Below, in pieces: positions 1 to 5,983 of a stretch of 9,738 bases of DNA. The stretch is taken from NCBI GenBank assembly GCA_903928755.1, contig CAIYSH010000038.1, forward strand, positions 1-9,738, given 5' to 3'. The stretch is from an uncultured Alphaproteobacteria bacterium (lineage in GTDB: Bacteria; Pseudomonadota; Alphaproteobacteria; Caulobacterales; Caulobacteraceae). The notes under the pieces were generated by a model. That model had not been told where the DNA came from, ran no database searches, and saw only the letters and a program-made list of their open reading frames with translations. The stretch's first letter is position 1, and the number at the start of each line of letters is the position of its first letter. A program made the translations under genes and the position numbers.

Positions 1-1134
1 GGCGGCAGGGGCGACATGGTGTCCCTGGCCTGGATGGAGGCACAACTGCAGGCCTTCGGTTACAGAACCCAGCGGCAGGAAATCGAGGTTCCATTCTTTG
101 AGAGCGTGACTTCGCGTCTGCACGCCGAGACCTTTGACCTGGCCGTCGAGCCCCAGGCGCAGGTCTTGGTCACGGGGCCGGCCGGGATTTCCGGTCCCCT
201 GGCCCGGGCGGAAGACACGCCGCCGCCAGGTGGAATCCTCGTCGCCGTCCTGCCCTATCGCCGGTGGTCATCCGCCAGCAGCCCTGAAATCCTCGCAGCT
301 GCGCAAAGAGCCGCTACCACGCAGGCCGCCGGACTTGTCCTGATCACTACCGGCCCGACCGGCGAGGCCCTGGCGCTGAATGTCCCGGCAGACCGAAAGC
401 TGTTCCAGGTCCCCACGGTCGTTCTGGCCCCCGGATCTGCGCGTGCGCTTCTGGACGCAGCCACAGGCCGTCGCCCTGCGACGCTGGTCCTGGATGGAAA
501 GGCAGGTCGACGCCCGGCCTTCAACCTGATCGGACACCTGGATCGTGGTGCGGCCCGGACCCTTGTCCTGTCAACGCCCCGCTCCGGCTGGTATGGATGT
601 GCCGGTGAGCGCGGGCCGGGCATTGTCGTGTGGCTGAGACTGGCACAATGGGCAGCTCGGGCCCTGCCAGGATTTAACATCACCCTCGTGTCTGCCAGCG
701 GACATGAATACGACAACCATGGTGCCCACGCCTTTCTGGGGTCACGTGCACCGAGGCCGGGGAAAACCGCGCTTTGGGTCCACCTGGGTGCCAATGTCGC
801 GGCCCGTGACTGGCGGGAAGCGGCCATGGGAGTCCTCAGCCCCCTGCCCAGCCCCGACTCCCAGCGCTATCTGATGGGGTCAAAGGAATTCATTCCGGCG
901 CTCGCCAGCATTTTTGCCGGCGAACCAGGACTTGAGGTTCCAGCCCCGACCGGCGCGAGCGCCGCCGGCGAACTGGATGAAATCATCAAGGCCGGTTATG
1001 GCCGGGTCTTCGGCGTCTTCGGCGCCCACCGTTTCCACCATGCAAGAGGCGACGACGGACGCTGTATCGAGCCTGCGCTGATCGATCGGCTCGTGCCGAA
1101 ATTCCAGAGGGCGATCAATGCGGCCCTCACCTAG
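1..1134 (+). CDS. M28-like peptidase-fold protein with PA-like insert (5' end missing)
   Basis: The frame is open from base 1, reading GGRGD before the first Met (base 16), and that stretch fits the conserved N-terminal helix region of M28 peptidases, so the true start is probably upstream of the window. Counting from the Met at 16: residues 1-30 look like the M28 N-terminal strand-helix, about 45-160 resemble a protease-associated (PA) insert, and 168-372 are the catalytic-fold half. Key M28 motifs are altered. Where the family has an HxD ligand motif this protein has STPRSGW (186-192); where it has DDNxSG it has GERGPG (197-202); where it has GEExGLxGS it has SGHEYDNHGAHAFL (228-241). A C-terminal His-Asp element (FHHARGDD, 340-347) remains. 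By family knowledge M28 enzymes are two-zinc aminopeptidases; from the motifs I infer a non-catalytic or re-purposed member. The same-strand M20 gene follows after 154 nt. Family assignment is moderate, lack of activity is inference. Confidence 0.7.
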   Translation, partial: GGRGDMVSLAWMEAQLQAFGYRTQRQEIEVPFFESVTSRLHAETFDLAVEPQAQVLVTGPAGISGPLARAEDTPPPGGILVAVLPYRRWSSASSPEILAAAQRAATTQAAGLVLITTGPTGEALALNVPADRKLFQVPTVVLAPGSARALLDAATGRRPATLVLDGKAGRRPAFNLIGHLDRGAARTLVLSTPRSGWYGCAGERGPGIVVWLRLAQWAARALPGFNITLVSASGHEYDNHGAHAFLGSRAPRPGKTALWVHLGANVAARDWREAAMGVLSPLPSPDSQRYLMGSKEFIPALASIFAGEPGLEVPAPTGASAAGELDEIIKAGYGRVFGVFGAHRFHHARGDDGRCIEPALIDRLVPKFQRAINAALT

Positions 1135-1215
1135 ACCTGCCCAGGCACCCTATGAAAATCTGCCCGCCATTCTCAGGAAACCGCAAAGTGCATGTGGGAC
1201 TTTGACCTGGGCTGT

Positions 1216-1227
1216 ATTTCCTGAAAT
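1216..1227. promoter_or_regulatory. 12-bp palindromic element upstream of the M20 gene
   Basis: ATTTCCTGAAAT consists of ATTTC and GAAAT arms separated by CT, ending 61 nt before the M20 start. Similar elements occur at 3264-3275 and 5881-5892. It could be an operator; no regulator is identified and chance remains possible. Confidence 0.3.
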
Positions 1228-1274
1228 CCGTTCCCTGGCATACTGAAGGTGCGCCAGGCCTGCGCCCGTTGAGC

Positions 1275-1280
1275 AAGAGG
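1275..1280 (+). promoter_or_regulatory. Ribosome binding site deciding the M20 start
   Basis: AAGAGG lies 8 nt before the ATG at 1289. An in-frame TTG two codons earlier (1283) would leave only 2 nt of spacing, so ATG 1289 is preferred. Confidence 0.65.
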
Positions 1281-1288
1281 GTTTGAAA

Positions 1289-2704
1289 ATGAAACTGCGG
1301 ATTCTGACTGGCCTTCTGGCCGGCGCTGCCCTCTTGCATCAGACAGGCGCCCAGGCGGGCATACTGCCCCCGCCAGGCGACCAGGCCCTTGCCCACGACC
1401 TCCTCAGCGAGTTGATCAGCATCAATACGGTGCATGAGCAAGGCACACTCAGGGCCGCTCAGGCGCTCAAGGCCCGCTTCCTGGCGGCCGGGTTCCCAGA
1501 GTCGGACCTGACGCTCGTGGTCATCCCGGAGCACCCCAACCAGGGGCAATTGATTGTCCGGCTGCCGTCAAAGTCCCCCAAGGCGAAACCGGTTCTCTGG
1601 CTCGGCCACCTGGATGTTGTCGAGGCAAGGCCAGAGGACTGGACCGTTCCACCTTTCAAGCTCACCGAGCGGGACGGCTGGTGGTATGGTCGGGGAACCC
1701 AGGACATGAAAGCCGACGATGTTGCCGTCGCCATCAGCCTGATACGCCTGAAACGTGAGGGTTTTGTACCGGACCGGGACCTCATTGCCGCATTCACCTC
1801 CGACGAGGAGAGCGGGGACGCCAATGGCGTGGACTGGCTGCTGAAGAACAGGCGGGAACTTGTTGACGCCGCCTTTGTGATCAATCCCGATGCTGGCGGT
1901 GGCGCATTCAAGCAGGGAGTCCGTCAGGCCTATGGCATACAGACCAGCGAAAAAGTCTATGTGACCTTCCAGGCCGAGGTCACCAATAAAGGTGGTCACT
2001 CATCGATTCCTGAACCCGACAATGCCATCTACAGACTGGCAGAAGGCCTTGGCCGCCTCTCCAGATTTCATTTCCCCGTCGAAACCACGCCGACCACGCG
2101 GGGCATGTTTGCCGTCAACGCAACCCAGGAAACCGGACAGACGGCGGCTGACATGGTTGCCGTCTCGAAACTGCCAACGGATCTGGCAGCAGCCGAGCGA
2201 CTGTCGCAGACCCCACGCCTGGCGTCACGCCTGAGAACCACATGCGTCGCAACCCAGATATCCGGCGGACATGCCGAAAACGCCCTGCCACAGAGAGCGC
2301 GGGCCTCCATCCAGTGCCGCATGATCCCGGTCGATACCGAAGCCCAGGTCAAGGCCAGGCTTGAGGAGGTTCTCGCCGATCCGGATATCAAGCTGACGGT
2401 TCTGGTGCCATCGGCTCCAGCCCCGGATTCGCCGACGGATCCAAATCTTTTCAAACGCTTCGGACAGGTCGTGGCGGCGTCATGGCCTGGCATTCAGATC
2501 ATGCCTCATATGGACCTCGGCGCCTCTGACTCAATCTTCACCAGGGTCAACGGCATTCCCAGCTATGGCCTGTCCACCATCTGGACAGACGCCGAAGACA
2601 ATCGCGCCCATGGTCGCGACGAACGCATAAGGCCGGAGCGCTTCTATGAAGGCGTGGAATTTTCCTACCGGCTGATGAAGGCACTGGGCACCAGCGGAAA
2701 ATAG
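1289..2704 (+). CDS. Exported M20-family metallopeptidase (M20/M25/M40 hydrolase)
   Basis: A 471-residue zinc-dependent amidohydrolase of the M20 clan (relatives: carboxypeptidase G2, ArgE, DapE, PepV-like dipeptidases). Residues 1-23 form a signal peptide (K2, R4, hydrophobic LLAGAALL, cleavage likely after AQA), so it should act in the periplasm. Active-site elements are intact: H107 and D109 in GHLDVV, bridging D139 in GRGTQDMKA, base/ligand pair E173-E174 in SDEES, D201 in NPDAGGG at the expected ligand position, dimerisation-domain H237 in GGHSS, and C-terminal ligand H441 in RAHGRDERI. The lid/dimerisation domain spans roughly 215-335. Length is normal for the family. Start ATG 1289 has a good RBS; the TTG at 1283 is less likely. 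The likely role is trimming peptides or N-acyl amino acids; substrate cannot be read from sequence. Export separates it from cytoplasmic ArgE/DapE, so those symbols are not used. Confidence 0.92.
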   Translation: MKLRILTGLLAGAALLHQTGAQAGILPPPGDQALAHDLLSELISINTVHEQGTLRAAQALKARFLAAGFPESDLTLVVIPEHPNQGQLIVRLPSKSPKAKPVLWLGHLDVVEARPEDWTVPPFKLTERDGWWYGRGTQDMKADDVAVAISLIRLKREGFVPDRDLIAAFTSDEESGDANGVDWLLKNRRELVDAAFVINPDAGGGAFKQGVRQAYGIQTSEKVYVTFQAEVTNKGGHSSIPEPDNAIYRLAEGLGRLSRFHFPVETTPTTRGMFAVNATQETGQTAADMVAVSKLPTDLAAAERLSQTPRLASRLRTTCVATQISGGHAENALPQRARASIQCRMIPVDTEAQVKARLEEVLADPDIKLTVLVPSAPAPDSPTDPNLFKRFGQVVAASWPGIQIMPHMDLGASDSIFTRVNGIPSYGLSTIWTDAEDNRAHGRDERIRPERFYEGVEFSYRLMKALGTSGK

Positions 2705-2758
2705 ATCTGCGCGCACTTCACGCCCGGCTTCGAAGATGCATCAAGGTTACCGCATACC

Positions 2759-2766
2759 TTAACCAT
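2759..2766 (+). promoter_or_regulatory. TTAACCAT box (CtrA-associated type) before the response regulator
   Basis: TTAACCAT ends 47 nt before the GTG start at 2814, in a locally AT-richer stretch. From recall of Caulobacter work, this 8-mer is an extended CtrA half-site found in cell-cycle-controlled promoters. The canonical TTAA-N7-TTAA form is not present. Position fits control of a promoter for the receiver gene, but the call depends on the host being an alphaproteobacterium with CtrA. Confidence 0.35.
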
Positions 2767-2800
2767 TTATTCGGGCTCCTGCGGCATCCTGACACACAAT

Positions 2801-2806
2801 AAGGAG
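2801..2806 (+). promoter_or_regulatory. Ribosome binding site deciding a GTG start
   Basis: AAGGAG sits 7 nt before GTG 2814, a near-consensus Shine-Dalgarno that strongly supports the non-ATG start of the receiver protein. Confidence 0.8.
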
Positions 2807-2813
2807 TTGCATC

Positions 2814-3245
2814 GTGCAGTTGGTCAATCAGCCTCGCCAGAGAATGCTTGTCGTCGAAGATGACGCCATGATCCGGGAGCTGATCGTCACCCGCCTTGAG
2901 TTGGCCGGCTACAAGACCTTTACGGCCAGGGACGGTTATCAGGCCCTGAAACGCCTGGCTGAGATCAGGGCCTCGGGCATGATCCTGGACCTCAACATGC
3001 CCCGGCTGGATGGGTTCGAAATGCTCCGATACATGAGCAGCACCAATATCATCGGGAAAATTCCGACCATGGTTCTGACCGGAAGGAATGACCCGGAGGA
3101 TATCAGGACGGCCATTGGTCTCGGTGCCCGTGACTTCATGACCAAGCCATTTGCTGACAAACAGTTCCTGGCACGGGTCGCTCGCCTGGTCCGGTCACCA
3201 CCAGCCCCCTCAGCGCAGGAAGAGAATGTCCTGCATCTGGACTGA
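2814..3245 (+). CDS. Stand-alone response regulator receiver protein (CheY-like)
   Basis: A 143-residue single-domain receiver, GTG start with a strong RBS. The acidic pocket is E15-D16-D17 (VVEDD), the phospho-acceptor is D59 (LDLNMP), and the signalling residues T89 (VLTG) and K111-P112 (TKPF) are present, so it should be phosphorylatable. The domain covers about residues 10-128. The remaining ~15 residues (SPPAPSAQEENVLHLD) are a flexible acidic tail with no DNA-binding or enzymatic output domain. Such proteins work by protein-protein contact, either as shuttles in a phosphorelay or on motility or stress targets. No histidine kinase is nearby. The next gene, 113 nt downstream on the same strand, is a TPR-GT41 glycosyltransferase whose TPR array is a natural protein-docking surface; a functional link is inference. 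A TTAACCAT box upstream suggests cell-cycle-type control. Confidence 0.93.
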   Translation: MQLVNQPRQRMLVVEDDAMIRELIVTRLELAGYKTFTARDGYQALKRLAEIRASGMILDLNMPRLDGFEMLRYMSSTNIIGKIPTMVLTGRNDPEDIRTAIGLGARDFMTKPFADKQFLARVARLVRSPPAPSAQEENVLHLD

Positions 3246-3263
3246 TGCAGGGCTGGATGTGCA

Positions 3264-3275
3264 ATTCCCGGGAAT
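3264..3275. promoter_or_regulatory. 12-bp perfect palindrome in the receiver-GT41 gap
   Basis: ATTCCCGGGAAT is an exact palindrome lying 19 nt after the receiver stop and 83 nt before the GT41 start. It resembles the elements at 1216 and 5881. It may be an operator or protein-binding site; function is unproven. Confidence 0.35.
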
Positions 3276-3278
3276 AAC

Positions 3279-3343
3279 GCTTTAGTCTCACCGGAGGCGG
3301 GTGCCTGATTCGAGACCAGTCGCCTCAGGTTTCACGCTAAAGC
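3279..3343 (+). other. Nested inverted repeat (possible leader hairpin or terminator)
   Basis: Outer arms GCTTTAG (3279-3285) and CTAAAGC (3337-3343) pair over 7 bp. Inner arms ACCGGAGGCG (3290-3299) and CGCCTCAGGT (3321-3330) pair over 10 positions with one G/A mismatch, closing a 21-nt loop. The internal loop between the two stems is 4 nt on one side and 6 on the other. TTTT (3344-3347) follows the outer stem, so it could be a weak intrinsic terminator after the receiver gene. It also ends only 15 nt before the GT41 ATG, so it could instead limit ribosome access. The sequence does not decide between the two. Confidence 0.45.
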
Positions 3344-3358
3344 TTTTGAGCCCCTTGC

Positions 3359-5866
3359 ATGGTCGGCCCTTCGAACGAATGGCGTAATGAGGCTTTCGAG
3401 AAAGCCCTTGGCCTGCACAGCCAGGGTAATCTTGTGGCTGCGCAGGAGGCCTATATTACCCTGCTGACCGCACATCCTGAAGATGTGGAGGCCCTGCACA
3501 ATATCGGCATCCTGAACCTCCAGCTTGGCGACCCTGAACTGGCGGTGGCCTTCTTCGACCAGGCCCTTCTGAGGTCCCCGGCAGAGCCCCGGATCCTGAT
3601 CCATCGGGGCGTGGCCCTGAACAGTCTCGGCCGACAGGATCTGGCCCTCGCAAGTTTTGACTCTGCCCTTGTATCGACTCCAGATGACCTGGATGCACTG
3701 TTTCAGCGGGCAGATATCCTGCTGGACCTGGGCCAGCTCGACGCGGCATTCGACGGATTTTCCAGGGTTCTGGCCCTGACCCCTGAAAACCCTGTGGCAA
3801 GGCATAACCGGGGTGTTGCGGCCTATCATCTGGCCAGATTTGACCAGGCGCTTGAAGACTATGATGCCCTGATCGCCCTTTCCCCGGAGGACATGGAAGC
3901 CCGCGTGACCCGCGGAGCCGTCTTGCGGCGAATGGGGCGACCAGAAGACGCGCTGACAGCCCTTCAGACTGCAATACGCATTTCGGATCAGCACGCCGGT
4001 GCTTTTTCCAATCTCGGTAATGTTCTGCAGGACCTGCACCGTTTCGAGGACGCGGTTTCGGCCCTGGATCGCGCCATTGCACTGAACCCAGGAAATCCGG
4101 ACGCCCTTTCGAACCGCGGAGTCGCCTTGGCCGCACTGGGACGGTTCGCAGAGGCCATAGACAGCTACACTCAGGCGCTCGCGCTGGATCCTGGCGCTGC
4201 GGATATCTATTCAAACCGGGGGCTGGCCCATAAGGCCCTTCGGAATAGTCAGGAGGCCCTGACGGATTTCGAGACGGCCATCGGCCTAAATCCCGGTTTT
4301 GCAGAAGCTTATTCCAACAGGGGTAATGCCCTGCAGGACCTGAAAGCCTTCGACCTTGCCCTTGCCAGCTATGATCAGGCAATTGCGCTGCGCCCAGACT
4401 ATGCCGACGCACATTGCAATCGCGGCAATGCCCTGCAGGGCCTGAAGCAGCATGAAGCCGCCCGCCAGGCCTTTGCAAGGGCCATCGCGCTTGACCCCGC
4501 TTATGAATATCTAGCAGGTACCTTACTGCTTACCAGGATGTGCCTGGCCGAATGGGCCGGGATTGAGGCTGAAATCTTGGCCCTGGAGAGTGCCCTTCTG
4601 GAAGGCCGCCATGTCGCGCCGCCCTTTCCCGCCCTCGCCCTGACAGGGTCCCCGGCTGTGCAGAAGGCCGCAGCCGAGATCTGGGTTCAGGACAAAATTC
4701 CCCAACGTCACAGGCTGGGCGCATTCAGGGAATGGCCGCCACATGCAAAACTTCGCATCGGGTATTTTTCGGCAGACTTTCATAACCACGCCACCAGCTA
4801 TCTGATGGCCGGGCTCTTCGAGGCGCATGATCGCGATCGGTTCGAAATCATCGGGTTTTCCTTCGGGCCGGATCGAAATGACGAAATGCGGCGAAGGACT
4901 TCCCGGGCCTTTGATCGTTTCATCGATGCCAGGACCCTGAGCGACCTGGAAATTGCCAGTCTCTCCCGGAGCCTGGAGATCGATATCGCCATCGATCTCA
5001 AAGGTTTCACCGAAGATGCAAGACTGGGTATATTTGCCGACGGGTGCGCACCCATACAGGTCAACTATCTCGGCAATCCCGGAACGCTTGGCGCCCCATA
5101 TTTCGACTACATCATTGCTGACAGGACCATCATTCCTGAGGTTGCCCGGGAGTTCTACTCGGAAAAAGTGGTCTGGCTGCCGCACTCCTACCAGGTGAAC
5201 GACTCGAACCGCAAAATTTCCGATCGTATGTTCACGCGCACGGAACTCGGGCTCCCGGAGGATGGGTTTGTCTTCTGCTGCTTCAACAATGGATACAAAA
5301 TTTCCCCGCGAATGTTCGACGTCTGGATGAGGCTCCTGACGCAGGTCGAGGGAAGCGTTCTCTGGCTCCTGTCCGATCTGCCCATTGCCGTCGACAACCT
5401 GCGACGGGAGGCGGAGTTGCGGGGCATTTCGGGCGACAGACTGGTTTTCGCTGACCGTATGCCGCCTGCAGATCACCTGGCACGTCATGCAGCGGCAGAT
5501 CTGTTCCTGGACACACTGCCCTGCAATGCACACACGACCGCAAGCGACGCTCTCTGGGCGGGCCTGCCTGTGCTGACCTGTGTAGGCCAGGGGTTTGCCA
5601 GCCGGGTCGCCGGCAGCTTGCTCAATGCCATGGACCTCTGTGAGTTGGTGACGACCAACCTGGAAGAATATGAGGCTCTTGCGCTTCGCCTCGCGACAGA
5701 TCCAGCCGCGCTCATTGAGGTGAAGGCAAAACTCGGCCAAGCGCGGACAACATCATCGCTTTTCAAGGCCAGTACTTTTTCCCGCCATATCGAGTTGGCC
5801 TATGAGCTGATGGATCAACGGCGGCGTGCGGGATTGTCACCGGATCACATCGAAATCCCGGCCTGA
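3359..5866 (+). CDS. TPR-GT41 protein: O-GlcNAc-transferase-like glycosyltransferase
   Basis: An 835-residue cytoplasmic protein with no signal peptide or membrane segment. Residues ~10-383 are eleven 34-residue tetratricopeptide repeats; a linker (~384-460) leads to the GT41 catalytic region (~463-820). Residues matching eukaryotic OGT are visible: H477 in SADFHNHATS (OGT DFGNHP histidine), K647 in FNNGYKISP (UDP-contacting lysine), and the LDTLPCNAHTTASDALWAGLPVLT block (718-740) with H725-T726-T727 and D730, followed by ASRVAGSLL. By family knowledge GT41 enzymes transfer a sugar from UDP-GlcNAc or related donors to Ser/Thr (HMW1C-type: Asn) of proteins, with TPRs recognising the acceptor. 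FlmG of Caulobacter, a TPR-glycosyltransferase for flagellin, shows one plausible role. No flagellin or sugar-nucleotide gene is here, so acceptor and donor are unknown. The start at ATG 3359 has only a poor RBS (GAG, 3348-3350) and sits behind a hairpin. Confidence 0.93.
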   Translation: MVGPSNEWRNEAFEKALGLHSQGNLVAAQEAYITLLTAHPEDVEALHNIGILNLQLGDPELAVAFFDQALLRSPAEPRILIHRGVALNSLGRQDLALASFDSALVSTPDDLDALFQRADILLDLGQLDAAFDGFSRVLALTPENPVARHNRGVAAYHLARFDQALEDYDALIALSPEDMEARVTRGAVLRRMGRPEDALTALQTAIRISDQHAGAFSNLGNVLQDLHRFEDAVSALDRAIALNPGNPDALSNRGVALAALGRFAEAIDSYTQALALDPGAADIYSNRGLAHKALRNSQEALTDFETAIGLNPGFAEAYSNRGNALQDLKAFDLALASYDQAIALRPDYADAHCNRGNALQGLKQHEAARQAFARAIALDPAYEYLAGTLLLTRMCLAEWAGIEAEILALESALLEGRHVAPPFPALALTGSPAVQKAAAEIWVQDKIPQRHRLGAFREWPPHAKLRIGYFSADFHNHATSYLMAGLFEAHDRDRFEIIGFSFGPDRNDEMRRRTSRAFDRFIDARTLSDLEIASLSRSLEIDIAIDLKGFTEDARLGIFADGCAPIQVNYLGNPGTLGAPYFDYIIADRTIIPEVAREFYSEKVVWLPHSYQVNDSNRKISDRMFTRTELGLPEDGFVFCCFNNGYKISPRMFDVWMRLLTQVEGSVLWLLSDLPIAVDNLRREAELRGISGDRLVFADRMPPADHLARHAAADLFLDTLPCNAHTTASDALWAGLPVLTCVGQGFASRVAGSLLNAMDLCELVTTNLEEYEALALRLATDPAALIEVKAKLGQARTTSSLFKASTFSRHIELAYELMDQRRRAGLSPDHIEIPA
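3386..4507 (+). repeat. Eleven-unit TPR array, 102-bp period
   Basis: Each unit encodes 34 residues with TPR signature positions (N-R/L-G ... A-L/F ... Y/F-x-x-A-L-x-L-x-P). Some units remain alike at DNA level: AATGCCCTGCAGG occurs at 4325 and again at 4427, exactly one unit apart, and a diverged copy lies near 4019. This suggests duplication of the C-terminal repeats; the N-terminal ones are more diverged. Confidence 0.88.
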
Positions 5867-5880
5867 GCGGGCGTGAGCGG

Positions 5881-5892
5881 ATTTTCGGAAAT
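5881..5892. promoter_or_regulatory. 12-bp inverted repeat upstream of the MFS-Rieske operon
   Basis: ATTTTCGGAAAT (arms ATTT/AAAT; flanked by G and C, giving 5-bp arms GATTT/AAATC) lies 14 nt after the GT41 stop and 91 nt before the transporter start. It could be a small hairpin or an operator. It resembles the elements at 1216, 3264 and 8505. Confidence 0.3.
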
Positions 5893-5983
5893 CGAAGGTT
5901 CAATGCCTCTTCCCCTGTGCGCATCACCCGTTAAAGTCCGACGCAACTAAGAACCAATCTTACCTTCGGGGGAACACCACCGC

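Noticed and set aside
16..18. ATG 16 as the true start of the first gene
   Set aside because: The frame is open to base 1, and the upstream residues fit the M28 N-terminal region, so the gene likely starts before the window.
1202..1207. TTGACC as a -35 promoter box for the M20 gene
   Set aside because: No convincing -10 element lies 16-18 nt downstream.
1283..1291. TTG start two codons upstream of the M20 ATG
   Set aside because: It would leave only 2 nt between the AAGAGG RBS and the start; ATG 1289 has proper spacing.
4523..5740. Antisense open frame of 405 codons opposite the GT41 catalytic region (and another of 340 codons at 3456-4478)
   Set aside because: Long antisense frames are expected in GC-rich coding DNA. 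The translations show no recognisable domain, and the + strand frame has clear TPR and GT41 motifs.
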